Assembly: GCF_004364975.1 (NCBI RefSeq)
Contig: NZ_SOBW01000007.1
Coordinates: 1,178,001-1,242,000, forward strand
DNA from: Gelidibacter sediminis
GTDB lineage: Bacteria; Bacteroidota; Bacteroidia; Flavobacteriales; Flavobacteriaceae
DNA length: 64,000 nucleotides
Reading direction: 5' to 3'
In this document: positions 25,203 to 34,773 of the stretch, one piece after another
Layout: every line of letters begins with the position of its first letter
Position numbering within the stretch: the stretch's first letter is position 1
The notes under the pieces: generated by a model
Database searches by the model: none
Told to the model about the DNA's origin: nothing
Seen by the model: only the letters and a program-made list of their open reading frames with translations
Program-made: the position numbers and the translations under genes

Positions 25203-25679
25203 TTATGAAATCTTAATGCTTCTAGCGGGCTTTTGCTTGGCTTCATCTTTTTTTGGTAAGAAAATGCTCAAAATGCCATCCTTGTAGGTTGCATTAATAC
25301 TTTCATCATTTACACTTTCAGGAAGCGTAAAGGTTCTTTTAAAAGAAGCATAACCAAACTCCTTGCGAGTGTAATTTTCAGATTTCTCTTCATGTGTTTC
25401 CTCCGATTCTGTAGAAATGGATAACACTTTGTTGTCTATGTCAATATTGAAATCTGATTTTTTTAAACCGGGCACCGCCATATCCACCGTAAATGCATCG
25501 GCTGTTTCTTTGATATTTACCTTCGGCAAGGTCATGCCGTTATTAAAGTTTGAAGCAAAAACTGTTGGCAGATCTCTGTTAAAAATTTCATCTAACCAAT
25601 TTGACAAGGTTGGGAAGTTTTGATTTGAATTACTGTTCGCTAATCTTCCGCTTTTAGGAACATTTACTAAAGTGTTCAT
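25203..25679 (-). CDS. Hsp20/alpha-crystallin family small heat-shock protein
   Basis: The start at 25679 (MNTLVNVPKSG) is chosen as the second of two close ATG codons. An N-terminal arm (about 1-45) precedes the alpha-crystallin domain (about 47-140: PKVNIKETADAFTVDMAVPGLKK starts it; only PKVNIKETADAF is given), and the C-terminus has the usual A-x-x-x-n-G-I-L pattern (ATYKDGILSIFLPK). Small heat-shock proteins hold unfolding proteins for refolding. It lies in a region with other stress-type genes (AraC regulators, lmo0937-like and PA2169-like proteins). Confidence 0.93.
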   Translation of the reverse strand: MNTLVNVPKSGRLANSNSNQNFPTLSNWLDEIFNRDLPTVFASNFNNGMTLPKVNIKETADAFTVDMAVPGLKKSDFNIDIDNKVLSISTESEETHEEKSENYTRKEFGYASFKRTFTLPESVNDESINATYKDGILSIFLPKKDEAKQKPARSIKIS

Positions 25680-25685
25680 AATCAC

Positions 25686-26082
25686 AAAAATTTATATTAA
25701 ACTTTATTTTAATTCAAATTGATAGTCTTTATTAATTGTAATATCATTAAAACAAAAAAAATACCAAAATGATTTTGCCCATTCAGATTTAAATTTCTTT
25801 AAGAATATTATCCGCTCTATTAAGAAAAATTTAAAAATAATAGGATCAAATTTGTTAAAAAAGTGCCATTTTGACATTGTGCTAAATTGTAAAGGTTAGC
25901 TTAAATTATTGCAGGAATGTACTCGGTCTGCCAAATTTACATATATGACTACTTTTATCTGTCCTTATAATATTTATTCAAATAGTGTAGAAAATAAGAC
26001 TAAGATTTGATTATATTAGTTGTAAGTGTATCACATTTAGATGGTTGAACACTATATAAATTTTTAATTTAAGTCAAATCCA
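25686..26082. other. Long AT-rich intergenic region
   Basis: About 390 bases between divergent genes. It holds the promoters for Hsp20 and the unknown 149-residue protein, but I find no full TTG-N19-TAnnTTTG match, no sizeable hairpin and no convincing small reading frame. Confidence 0.4.
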
Positions 26083-26532
26083 ATGGCAAAAATTTTATCA
26101 GTAAGAATTCTTGAAGTTCCAGAAAAAATAAATGTGGGTGATAACGAGACTGATATCACTGTAGTGACAACTATTGAATTCCACGAATTGGATATCCTTG
26201 GCAATATTGAATATTGTTTACATCTCTTTGTCTATGATGTACATGGTAAAATTGACCCCCTAATAATTGTGTCCAATTGGGACGAGAGCTCCATTGTGTC
26301 TATAGAAACGACATTAGACCGACGTGATGACTATTTGGGGAAGGCCTCAGTTATTTTTAAAGCTGATAGAACGCAACTTGTCATTAATACGCCAATGGCG
26401 CTAAAACTGGGCTCAATTGATAGTAGATCTACATATTATACGCGCAGGTTGGAAGTGTTTGCTACAGCCACACCCGCAATTGGTCGTGCTTCAAAATGGT
26501 CAGAACCTTATGATACCCAATTTCGATATTAA
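26083..26532 (+). CDS. Hypothetical protein, 149 residues
   Basis: I do not recognise this family. The protein has no signal peptide or membrane segment and appears to be rich in beta strands (ILSVRILEVPEKI, DITVVTTIEFHELD, EYCLHLFVYDVHG, LEVFATATPAIG), suggesting a beta-sandwich. It starts 40-odd bases after an AT-rich stretch and stands alone, ending before a strong bidirectional terminator. It faces an AraC regulator across that terminator. Its closeness to Hsp20 and other stress-type genes is the only clue to role. Confidence 0.7.
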   Translation: MAKILSVRILEVPEKINVGDNETDITVVTTIEFHELDILGNIEYCLHLFVYDVHGKIDPLIIVSNWDESSIVSIETTLDRRDDYLGKASVIFKADRTQLVINTPMALKLGSIDSRSTYYTRRLEVFATATPAIGRASKWSEPYDTQFRY

Positions 26533-26586
26533 ATCATTTAAACTTAGCCATACATATTTTTAAAAAATATTCCCATCAACACACAA

Positions 26587-26614
26587 AAAAGCTCTAATAT
26601 AAATTAGAGCTTTT
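26587..26614. terminator. Bidirectional terminator
   Basis: AAAAGCTCTAAT-ATAA-ATTAGAGCTTTT is a perfect stem with A- and T-runs on both sides, between the converging unknown gene and AraC-family gene. Confidence 0.9.
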
Positions 26615-26661
26615 CCGAATTAACCAGTACTTAAATCCCTTGAAGTACTACTTGATATATA

Positions 26662-27675
26662 TTATGCTGATACAGCTAACTTATTTTTTTTGTATTCGCT
26701 AGGTGTGCAATCATAACGTTCTTTAAATATTTTTGAAAAATAACTTCTGCTTGTAAACCCAACACTATATACTATTTCTGATATATTTAAGTCGGTATTT
26801 ATGATCAGTTCTTCTGATTTGGTCAAACGTACAGATCTAATATATTCGCAAATGGTTAAACCATGTTGAAACTTGAACCCTTCTTGCAACTTGGCGGCAG
26901 ATAGGCCAACACGTTCGCTTAAGTTCTCCACTTTATGGTCTAAATCTGGATACTCATTAATATACTCTGTAAGTTTTGCAATTAGTCCAATTTCCATTTT
27001 GGTTAAAGACGTTGGCTCCATATCTAAATTTTGGATGTCTTTATTGTGATGTTCAATTTCTAAAGCTAAAATAACATTGACTATACCTTTAGTAAGCAAC
27101 TGACGTACCAACCCTTCTTGCTTAATGCATTGTAATTGCTTAATGCTTTCAGCTATCTTAAGGTTATAAGAACCAATATATAAGTAATCTTCTGTTCTAT
27201 TGGCAATGAATGCTTCTCTTAAGCTGCTAGTCCATTGCGAACTGTTATTGCCTTCGTGAGATGTGTTTACGGAAATCATGGTGGCTACGGTTTCAATATC
27301 TCTTTCTAAAAAGATAACATTTTGTCCGGAGATGATGTTTGCGATAATGCTGGTTTGAAAAGCATCTATGGTATTTGTTGCACTGTCTTCATTAAATGTA
27401 TGAGACAATTTTCCTTTAGAACAGTACATAAAATTGACATTGGACTCCACCAGTGTATCAATATTTAGTTTGATATCCTGAAAAGACGTCAGGTTAAATT
27501 CTAGAACGGTTAAACCATCTTCTAAAGCAATGGAGCGTATGCTGCCTTTTGCAATATCGTTATTTAAACTAAGCGTACACTCACTGGCGTTTTGCGTTAA
27601 CGTACCACCAATTTCATTTTTGAGCGCTTCGAAAAAAGAGTATAAATCGTTTACTTTGGATGCTATTGTTATCAT
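26662..27675 (-). CDS. AraC-family transcriptional regulator
   Basis: A 337-residue regulator. The last 100 residues (about 235-335) hold the double helix-turn-helix: LSERVGLSAAKLQEGFK and ISEIVYSVGFTSRSYFSKIFK, then the TPSEYKK end. The first 230 residues are a possible sensor domain that I do not recognise; the N-terminal part resembles no cupin arm. It is the first of two AraC-type genes in this signalling region and lies downstream of two small genes on the same strand. Confidence 0.9.
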   Translation of the reverse strand: MITIASKVNDLYSFFEALKNEIGGTLTQNASECTLSLNNDIAKGSIRSIALEDGLTVLEFNLTSFQDIKLNIDTLVESNVNFMYCSKGKLSHTFNEDSATNTIDAFQTSIIANIISGQNVIFLERDIETVATMISVNTSHEGNNSSQWTSSLREAFIANRTEDYLYIGSYNLKIAESIKQLQCIKQEGLVRQLLTKGIVNVILALEIEHHNKDIQNLDMEPTSLTKMEIGLIAKLTEYINEYPDLDHKVENLSERVGLSAAKLQEGFKFQHGLTICEYIRSVRLTKSEELIINTDLNISEIVYSVGFTSRSYFSKIFKERYDCTPSEYKKNKLAVSA

Positions 27676-27726
27676 GGTGTGATGGTTTTTTATGGTTAAT
27701 TAATTACTATGGTCTCGTACTAAATT

Positions 27727-27852
27727 TTAAATCTGAGGCTTGGCGGTAGCCAAGACTCTTATTCTTGCATTTGTAGCATTCGGATTCGTTTTAGGAAAAA
27801 TTCTTGCTACTCTGGCGTATTGCTTTAATTGGGATTCTTGATTGGTTTTCAT
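27727..27852 (-). CDS. Possible 41-residue small protein
   Basis: An ATG at 27852 opens a frame of MKTNQESQLKQYARV... ending TAKPQI. It is basic, has no membrane segment, and stands between the AraC gene and the 67-residue membrane protein gene on the same strand. Whether it is translated is uncertain: it could be a leader peptide or chance. Confidence 0.35.
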   Translation of the reverse strand: MKTNQESQLKQYARVARIFPKTNPNATNARIRVLATAKPQI

Positions 27853-27901
27853 AAGTATATAGTTTATAGTGGCTACTGTGTTTATAAATGATGTTTCTTA
27901 A

Positions 27902-28066
27902 TTAGTCGTTTTTTTTCATACCTATTAATCCAACCACTACAGCTAAAAGCAATAAAAGGTGAACAGCTGGTTGTAATGAATAAACAAAGTAACTAAGGGC
28001 CCATGCAATGATCATGAGAACGGAAACGGTATAAAAGAACATTTTCATTTTAGGATCCTCGTACAT
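27902..28066 (-). CDS. Small membrane protein, lmo0937/DUF5670-like
   Basis: The start at 28066 (MYEDPKMKMFFYT) is preferred; the frame can extend to 28105. Two hydrophobic helices (about 10-29 and 33-48) end in a short charged tail (GMKKND). Size and pattern (TV-LMIIAW-LS...VHLLLLLAVVVGLIG) resemble the lmo0937-type proteins that accompany stress genes in Bacteroidota and Firmicutes. Biochemical role is unknown. Confidence 0.6.
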   Translation of the reverse strand: MYEDPKMKMFFYTVSVLMIIAWALSYFVYSLQPAVHLLLLLAVVVGLIGMKKND

Positions 28067-28173
28067 TATGAGCTGTTTATTAAATACATTACAAAGATGA
28101 CCCATTAACCCACCTTTTCTCTTACAGCATTTTCAGAATTGGTTATACAATTCCCATAAAAGCAAAAAAAAAA

Positions 28174-28198
28174 CACCTTATATGTATGATATAAGGTG
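28174..28198 (-). terminator. Terminator of the histidine kinase operon
   Basis: CACCTTATAT-GTATG-ATATAAGGTG is a perfect 10-bp stem; on the minus strand it is followed by GTTTTTTTTTT. It ends the receiver/CHASE3-kinase transcript. Confidence 0.9.
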
Positions 28199-28222
28199 CT
28201 TTAAATGGCTAGTATAATGATT

Positions 28223-30010
28223 TTAGGTTATAGGCAGGTATACTGTAAAGGTTGCTCCAATATCTGGATTGCCATAGGCTGTAATGTAACCGTTATGATT
28301 CTCTACAATTTTTTTACATATAGATAACCCAATACCCGTTCCACTATATTCAGTTTTATTGTGAAGTCTATTAAATAGGACAAAAATTTTCTCAGCATAT
28401 TCTTGATCAAAACCAATACCGTTATCCTGAATAGTAATGGTGTGATATGCATAATATTTGGAGTATTTAACATTTGGCAGAGCACTGGCATTGGTTCTAG
28501 AATAACTTATAGTGATTATTGGGGCCGTTTTCTCTCGGCTATATTTTAATGAATTGCTAAGCAAATTAAGAAATAGCTGCTTTATTTGAAATGGAATAAC
28601 GCGCATGCTCGGTATTGAATCTGATGAGATGCGGGCTCTTTTATCAGCAATAATTTCTGCAAGATCATGTTTTGCGGTTTCCAATAAGATGTTGATATTG
28701 GAATCTGCCAACGCTTCTTCAGACTTGTTGGTTCTAGAAAATTGTAGCAAATCATCAATTAAGGATCGCATTCTTGAAGTGGATGATTTGATGCGTTCAA
28801 TATAAAGTTGTCCGTTATTTGATAAATTATCCTTTTCCTTATCCTCAAGTCGTGATAAGAAGGTTTGTATCTTGCGTAAAGGTTCTTGCAAATCATGACT
28901 GGCAACATAATTAAAGGATGATAACTCTTTATTACTGCGCTCTAATTCTAAATTTCTCTTTTCGATAATTCGGTAATTCTCAATTTCGTCAGTGATATCT
29001 GCCGTTGTCCCTAAAAGTCTCTTATACCCATCAGAATCTACCAACAATTTGGCATACGCCTTAAAGTGCTTTATTATCCCATTTTTTTGAATAACTCTAT
29101 AATGAATAAAAGGTAAATCCTCATTCTCCTTCATTTCTTCAACATGCTGGGTCAGTTTTTCAATATCATCAGGATGCACAAATGACAAATAATTTTCTAG
29201 ATTGGGCTCAAAAGATTGTGGTTCTTCGCCTAGTAAACGATATAAGTTGTCAGAATATTCATAAATATTGTCTTCTACATGCCAAATCCAGTTGCCGTGT
29301 TTACTGATGATTTCTGATTGGGTGGTAGATTTTTTAAAGGTCTCTAAAAGCTCATTTTTCTCTTTTAAAATTTTTAAACTTCTACTAATGTGTAAATAGG
29401 TCAGTAATAAGATAAGTAACGATAAGATTATGACATAATACACCACCATTGGGGCATTATTTAAATTTTTATAACTTTTTGCCCTTGATGTTCCTAAAAT
29501 ATTCGTTTCATGTGCCGCCATTTGCTTTATTTTGAAACGCACACTGTTCATAGTACGTCTCCCTTCCTTAAAGGCTTCAATAAACTCAGGTGAATCAATA
29601 TTATTGTTATTGGCAAGCTGGAGTGTTTTTTGAAAAATCGCTAAATTTTTCTCTACTTTTGTTCTTAATTCTTCAATATTTTTTTGTTGTTCAGGATTCT
29701 TTTTAGTGAGTTCCTCCAATTGTGCCAAGCTATATTGAAACGTATCACTATTAGTAAGTAAAGGCTCTAAAAATGTGGAATCTTTGGTAATGATATAGCC
29801 TCGTTTGCCACTTTCGGCATCTTTAAGCGCCGAAACCATTTTCTCTAATAAGATGTGTACTTCATAATTATGTTGTACCTCATCTATAGATTTAGTAAGT
29901 TCTTTAACATATCTATAAGCAAGACCGCCCATAACCAATACCACAAACAGTGTTAACCCGAATATGATTTTTAGGAAGCGTTCAGAATTGGTGATGAATC
30001 TTAAAGGCAT
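28223..30010 (-). CDS. CHASE3-PAS sensor histidine kinase
   Basis: A 595-residue membrane kinase. TM1 (about 11-33), an extracytoplasmic CHASE3 domain (about 38-180, with the ESGKRGYIITKD pattern), TM2 (about 190-208), a PAS domain (about 240-345), HisKA (ASHDLQEPLRKI, phospho-acceptor His in SHDLQEP) and an HATPase_c domain (N box LLSNSLKYSR, then DNGIGF and GTGIGLSIC). HisKA of the DLQEP type is typical of phytochrome- and PAS-linked kinases. Its stop lies just before a strong terminator and its start is 2 bases after the receiver-only gene, so phosphate probably passes from this kinase to that receiver. Confidence 0.94.
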   Translation of the reverse strand: MPLRFITNSERFLKIIFGLTLFVVLVMGGLAYRYVKELTKSIDEVQHNYEVHILLEKMVSALKDAESGKRGYIITKDSTFLEPLLTNSDTFQYSLAQLEELTKKNPEQQKNIEELRTKVEKNLAIFQKTLQLANNNNIDSPEFIEAFKEGRRTMNSVRFKIKQMAAHETNILGTSRAKSYKNLNNAPMVVYYVIILSLLILLLTYLHISRSLKILKEKNELLETFKKSTTQSEIISKHGNWIWHVEDNIYEYSDNLYRLLGEEPQSFEPNLENYLSFVHPDDIEKLTQHVEEMKENEDLPFIHYRVIQKNGIIKHFKAYAKLLVDSDGYKRLLGTTADITDEIENYRIIEKRNLELERSNKELSSFNYVASHDLQEPLRKIQTFLSRLEDKEKDNLSNNGQLYIERIKSSTSRMRSLIDDLLQFSRTNKSEEALADSNINILLETAKHDLAEIIADKRARISSDSIPSMRVIPFQIKQLFLNLLSNSLKYSREKTAPIITISYSRTNASALPNVKYSKYYAYHTITIQDNGIGFDQEYAEKIFVLFNRLHNKTEYSGTGIGLSICKKIVENHNGYITAYGNPDIGATFTVYLPIT

Positions 30011-30012
30011 AA

Positions 30013-30459
30013 CTATAGACGTAATAAGAAGTTCTCTTTATCCAATCCGTTGGTATGGTATTGCCAGTTAACGGTCACCACATCTGATAAAATCTTTTTA
30101 AGATCATTAAAGGCACTGGGCTTTTTAATATAGATGTTGGCTCCTTGTACAAAGGTGTTCTCTATATCCTCTTCAGAAGCAGAGGTCGAGTATATGGCGA
30201 TTGCCATGTCTTTAAATCTGTTGTTAGCCTTAATATCTATTAGACATTCCAACCCTGATTTTTTTGGCATATTTAAGTCTAAGAACAGAATATTGGGCAA
30301 CATTGAATCCTCTTGGTTCAGAGCATCCATAAGTTCAATGCCGTCTTTGTAGACATCTACCTTTGTTTTTATTTTCAGCTCTTCAAAAGCTTCTACAAAA
30401 AATAATCTATCATCTTCATCATCGTCGGCTAATACAACATAAGTGTAATCTTCTTGCAT
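30013..30459 (-). CDS. Receiver-only response regulator (Rcp1/CheY type)
   Basis: A 148-residue single receiver domain. Acidic pocket DDDEDD at 12-17, phospho-acceptor Asp61 in LFLDLNMPKKSG, a Thr/Ser switch in YSTSASEED, and the conserved Lys in KKPSAF. The DLNMPKKSG pattern and lack of an output domain match the Rcp1-like receivers that pair with DLQEP-type kinases and relay phosphate elsewhere. Translation is nearly coupled to the downstream CHASE3 kinase. Confidence 0.92.
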   Translation of the reverse strand: MQEDYTYVVLADDDEDDRLFFVEAFEELKIKTKVDVYKDGIELMDALNQEDSMLPNILFLDLNMPKKSGLECLIDIKANNRFKDMAIAIYSTSASEEDIENTFVQGANIYIKKPSAFNDLKKILSDVVTVNWQYHTNGLDKENFLLRL

Positions 30460-30480
30460 TTTTTTGCTTGTTCTACTTTA

Positions 30481-31038
30481 TTAATTTGATTTTAATGTTC
30501 TCCTTTTTGCAATAATGCGCTGAAAAGTGGTTGGCGTAATGCCTGTGGTATTCTTAAACTGTGTGCTTAAATGGGCAACACTAGAGTATTGTAATTTAAA
30601 GGCTATTTCTGTCAGTGATAAATCAGTATTGGTAATTAGTGATTTAGCATATTCTATACGTTGTAAAATGATAAAATTCTCAATAGAGGTATAGGTCACC
30701 TCAGAAAAAAGATTGGACAGATAACCATAACTATGGCCCAGCTTGTCTGATAAATATACAGAACTTTTAACGTTTTGACCTTCATTGGCATTTAATACCA
30801 TATCAATTAGAGTGTCCTTAATCTTTTGTACTAGAATAACTTTTTGATTTTCTATCTTTTCAATACCATACTCTTTTAATATAGCATCAAATGCTTTCAG
30901 CTTGTCAGCAGGAACGGACTCCAAAAATTCAATTTCTCCAAAATTTAACATACGGTATTTAATATTAAGCTCATTTAATTTCTCATCGAGTATTCTCGAA
31001 CAGAATTGGGTAAAATCAAATTTAATAAAGACTTTCAT
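30481..31038 (-). CDS. Short AraC-type transcriptional regulator
   Basis: A 185-residue protein. The C-terminal about 100 residues form an AraC double helix-turn-helix (LSDKLGHSYGYLSNLF; LTEIAFKLQYSSVAHLSTQFK; ITPTTFQRI). The N-terminal about 80 residues (VFIKFDFTQFCSRILDEKL to EYGIEKIEN) look like a small alpha/beta ferredoxin-like fold. It is 22 bases upstream of the receiver-only gene on the same strand and is a plausible output of that phosphorelay, though direct contact is not shown. Confidence 0.85.
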   Translation of the reverse strand: MKVFIKFDFTQFCSRILDEKLNELNIKYRMLNFGEIEFLESVPADKLKAFDAILKEYGIEKIENQKVILVQKIKDTLIDMVLNANEGQNVKSSVYLSDKLGHSYGYLSNLFSEVTYTSIENFIILQRIEYAKSLITNTDLSLTEIAFKLQYSSVAHLSTQFKNTTGITPTTFQRIIAKRRTLKSN

Positions 31039-31178
31039 AGGCTAATTACTAGTTGGCTAATTTAACCATAATTTAAATAAGGTAAATATCTTTCCTGTTA
31101 TAAACCACGGCTGAGGGGACGCAGGAGGTGTTTTAAACCGGAATTTATGAGCATAGTTTTCTTCTCTTTTTTATGAAG

Positions 31179-34100
31179 TCATCTGACAGGTATATAAATA
31201 TCAAATACGGCACCCTCATTTAAACGCCCTTTTGCCAAAATTATTCCTTCATGATTTTCTATAATTTTTTTTACGATTGCAAGACCAATACCTGTTCCTG
31301 AATAGTCATCTTTACTATGAAGACGTTGAAATACCTCAAAAATTTTGTTACTGTACTGCGATTCAAAACCAATACCATTATCCTTGACCTCAATATGAGA
31401 ATACAACGTATCTTTAGATAAAGAGATTATGCCAGCTTCATCTCCAGTAACCTCATCACAGTTGATTTCAACGACTAAAGGTTGATCGGCTCTAGCAAAC
31501 TTAATAGAGTTACTGATTAGGTTTTGCATAACTTGATTAAACTGTACAGGAATAATATGGACGTCGCAAATATTATGCAGTTTTAAGCTAACATTGTCCT
31601 GGCCCAACTCTTCACTTAACGTTTCCTGAACTTCCTCTATAACCTCCAGTAAATGTTTGCGTTCATAATTGGACACTTCAACATTGGTCCTAGAATACGC
31701 AATCAAATCCTGAATAAGGTTTTGTATTCTTTGTGCAGATTTTTGCATTCTTGAAAAATGCTTTTTAGCATTGTCTGACAAATGATCATATTCAGTCTCT
31801 AAAATGCGCGATGAAAATGTTTGAATCTTTCGAAGTGGTTCTTGCAAATCATGACTTGAGATATAGACAAAAGACTGCAATTCTTTATTGATGTTTTCAA
31901 GATCCCGATTTTTTTGTTGTAACTCACTTGTGCGCAGTTGAACTTTGTGCTCAAGCTCAGTAGTAAACATTTTTTGTTCCTGAATGTCTGTGCTACTACC
32001 TACCCACATAGTAATATTACCTTCTGAGTCGCGTTGTGGAATGGCACGGCTAAGCTGCCAACGGTATTCGCCATCATATTTACGAAAACGATGCTCCATT
32101 AAAAAATCTTCCCCTGTTTTAACGGCTAATAGCCATTGTCTTATATTTTCTTGGCGTTCATCTGGATGCACAATTTGTATCCATCCTTCACTTTTAATCT
32201 GTCCCGGAGTGAGCCCTGAATATTCGTATACAGATTGATTAAAATACGTCATTTCGCCATTAGGGTCTGAGGTCCAGACGTGTTGGGGCATAGAATCTGC
32301 CAGAAGTCTAAATTTTTCTTCCCTTTCTAACAGTTGTTGCTGAAAGCTGCGCTCTTCAGTAATGTCCCTTACCGTCCCTAACATACGCTCTGGATTGTTT
32401 TGATCATCATAATAAACCTTGCCCTTGGCATCAATCCAATGTACAGATTGATCATCATGGATCACTCTAGCCTGATAATGTAGAGTGCCATTTATCAGAG
32501 CTCTTTCCATTTCCGTTTTCCTTTTTGGAAGGTCTTCAGGATGGTGGTGTGCTATAAGATCTTGATGAGACAAATTTCGTTGATTGCGAAATCCTAAAAT
32601 TTCATAACAACGGTCAGATACGGTAATATCACCTGATTTTATATTAAAATCAAAAATGCCTAAATCACTGGCCTCAATAATAAGTTCTAATTTTTCCTCA
32701 TTCTCCTCAATAATGTTTTTGGCCTTTACAGTGGCAGTGATGTCTGTAATAACCACCATTATACCAGTTATGACATTATTTTCGTTGAGAGGATGGTATA
32801 CAAAATTATAATATCCAACTTCAGTCTTTTCATTGCGGTTTAAACTGATAGGAACTTCATAATTATAATAGGTATTCCCAGTGCTATAAACATCAGAAAT
32901 TATAGGTGCCATAATGGTCTTAACATCTGGTAAGGATTCAAACAATGGTTTGTCTACAAATTGTTCTTCCTTTAAGTTTATCAACTGCAAATAATTATCA
33001 TTGGCCATATCTACAATATGGTCAGGTCCTCTAAAAATTACAATTCCTAGTGGAGCTTGCATTACGGAGTCTCGGAATTTCTTCTCGCTGTCCTCTACTT
33101 TTTGTTTGGCTTGATGCAACTCAGTAACATCGGCAGCAGTATTCATGACCGCATGAACATTGCCTGCAGAATCTAAAAGCGGGGTAAAACTGTAATTAAA
33201 ATAATAGGTACTAAGTGTATTGTTTTTTACAAGGTCTATTTTTTGATTTTTAGCATGAAAAGGAATGCCTGTATTGTATACATTTTTTATTTGCTCATAA
33301 ATATACTGATTTTCCAATTCAGGTAATATCTCAGGATATGATTTACCTATAACGTCGTTCCCCTTGCCCCAGGCGTCCATGATGGATTGATTGGCCAACG
33401 AGATGCGCATGTCTTCTCCGGTATATACACCTATTGGAAAGGGTGCGCTTTCTACCAAAGCGCGCATATGCTGTTCACTATTCTCAATTTTCTTTCTAGC
33501 CTCCACTTGGGGCGTCACATCAATACCTATGGCCATTACCCCATTGATATTACCTTCTATATCGTAAAGTGGCTCAAAGGAAAAGTTGATATAAACAATG
33601 GAATTTACGTTGTCTACCGTAAAGGTAACCGGCATCTCAGAGGTTTCAAAACGCGTACCTGTTGTGGCGACATCATCCACAAGAGCCCTGATACCTTGAG
33701 ATTCCAATTCGGGCATAGCTTCAAATAAGGGTGTGTCTAAGACTTGTTCTTCTGTTCTACCCCAGATATCTAACGCTAATTTATTGACAATTTCTACTCT
33801 GTAATCATCACCTCTTAAAATGGCCAATGCTACTGGAGCTTGCAGAATCATAAGTCTGAGGTTACGCTCACTCTCTTCTATTTTTTTTCTGGACAATACA
33901 CGTTCCGTCACATCTTCCAAAGTACCTGTTAATCTATAGGCCACCATAGCATCATTGTACCATGCCCTGCCTTTAGCATGAACAATAATAGGCCTGTGTG
34001 TGATAGGGTTTTCAATAGTATATTCAATGTCATAATTACCATCCGATTCATTTTTCAAGACTTTGGAAACAGCATCAATCACCTTTTGTTTATCTGATTT

Positions 34101-34766
34101 TGAAACGGCCTCTATGGCTTGGTAAAGCTCTATGTCATTTTCCTTGGGCAAGCCAAACCATTCTTTAAGTCGGTTATTACAGGAAAACTTATTGGTTAAG
34201 GGGTTGTAATCAAATGTGCCTAATTGAGTGTTTTCTATGATAAATTCCATCTCACTTTTGCTCTCTTTCAACCCGTCTTCGGCATTTTTTTTATTAGTTG
34301 TTTCAATGACGGTTACCAAGACACCGCCCACTTCACCAGAATCCAAACGAATAGGGCTGTAAGCAAAATCAAAATAGCACACTTCATCATACCCATTCCG
34401 GTTTAGGGTGACCATAAAATCTGTAAACCTGACAGCTTCACCCTCCATGACGCCATCAAACATAGAACCGATAATGTGCCAAATTTCTGCAAACGTTTTT
34501 TTAGTACTAATTCCTAAAGCCTGTGGATGTTTAAGTGTTCCTAAAATTGGCCGGTATCCATCATTATAAATCTGGGTATAATCTTTGCCCCAGGCAATGT
34601 ACATTCCAAAAGGATTGTCCAACATCACGCTTACCATTGTGCGCAAACTTGCAGGCCAAGTTTCTGGGGGTCCTAGTGGAGTTTTGCTCCAATCTTTGGC
34701 TCTTATGAGTTCTCCCATTTCGCCGCCGCCATCTAAAAAATTATGTGTTTGTTTGGTGATTCCCAT
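31179..34766 (-). CDS. Soluble multi-PAS sensor histidine kinase
   Basis: A 1195-residue kinase with no membrane helix and about seven PAS domains: one N-terminal (the GGGEMGELIRAKDW start and WGKDYTQIYNDGY), one at about 170-290, three similar units at about 300-690 (related motifs ESAPFPIGVYTGEDM, QAPVALAILRGDDY, QAPLGIVIFRGPDH), then two PAS/PAC units at about 690-940 (FNQSVYEYSGLTPGQI). HisKA (about 965-1035, SSHDLQEPLRKI) and HATPase_c (DNGIGF, YSGTGIGLAI) end the protein. The three related PAS units suggest tandem duplication. The gene is 7 bases after a receiver-only gene, repeating the layout of the CHASE3 pair. Confidence 0.94.
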   Translation of the reverse strand: MGITKQTHNFLDGGGEMGELIRAKDWSKTPLGPPETWPASLRTMVSVMLDNPFGMYIAWGKDYTQIYNDGYRPILGTLKHPQALGISTKKTFAEIWHIIGSMFDGVMEGEAVRFTDFMVTLNRNGYDEVCYFDFAYSPIRLDSGEVGGVLVTVIETTNKKNAEDGLKESKSEMEFIIENTQLGTFDYNPLTNKFSCNNRLKEWFGLPKENDIELYQAIEAVSKSDKQKVIDAVSKVLKNESDGNYDIEYTIENPITHRPIIVHAKGRAWYNDAMVAYRLTGTLEDVTERVLSRKKIEESERNLRLMILQAPVALAILRGDDYRVEIVNKLALDIWGRTEEQVLDTPLFEAMPELESQGIRALVDDVATTGTRFETSEMPVTFTVDNVNSIVYINFSFEPLYDIEGNINGVMAIGIDVTPQVEARKKIENSEQHMRALVESAPFPIGVYTGEDMRISLANQSIMDAWGKGNDVIGKSYPEILPELENQYIYEQIKNVYNTGIPFHAKNQKIDLVKNNTLSTYYFNYSFTPLLDSAGNVHAVMNTAADVTELHQAKQKVEDSEKKFRDSVMQAPLGIVIFRGPDHIVDMANDNYLQLINLKEEQFVDKPLFESLPDVKTIMAPIISDVYSTGNTYYNYEVPISLNRNEKTEVGYYNFVYHPLNENNVITGIMVVITDITATVKAKNIIEENEEKLELIIEASDLGIFDFNIKSGDITVSDRCYEILGFRNQRNLSHQDLIAHHHPEDLPKRKTEMERALINGTLHYQARVIHDDQSVHWIDAKGKVYYDDQNNPERMLGTVRDITEERSFQQQLLEREEKFRLLADSMPQHVWTSDPNGEMTYFNQSVYEYSGLTPGQIKSEGWIQIVHPDERQENIRQWLLAVKTGEDFLMEHRFRKYDGEYRWQLSRAIPQRDSEGNITMWVGSSTDIQEQKMFTTELEHKVQLRTSELQQKNRDLENINKELQSFVYISSHDLQEPLRKIQTFSSRILETEYDHLSDNAKKHFSRMQKSAQRIQNLIQDLIAYSRTNVEVSNYERKHLLEVIEEVQETLSEELGQDNVSLKLHNICDVHIIPVQFNQVMQNLISNSIKFARADQPLVVEINCDEVTGDEAGIISLSKDTLYSHIEVKDNGIGFESQYSNKIFEVFQRLHSKDDYSGTGIGLAIVKKIIENHEGIILAKGRLNEGAVFDIYIPVR

Positions 34767-34773
34767 GCAATTA

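Noticed and set aside
33387-33728. 113-codon frame on the plus strand
   Set aside because: It is antisense to the multi-PAS kinase and shows no domain pattern.
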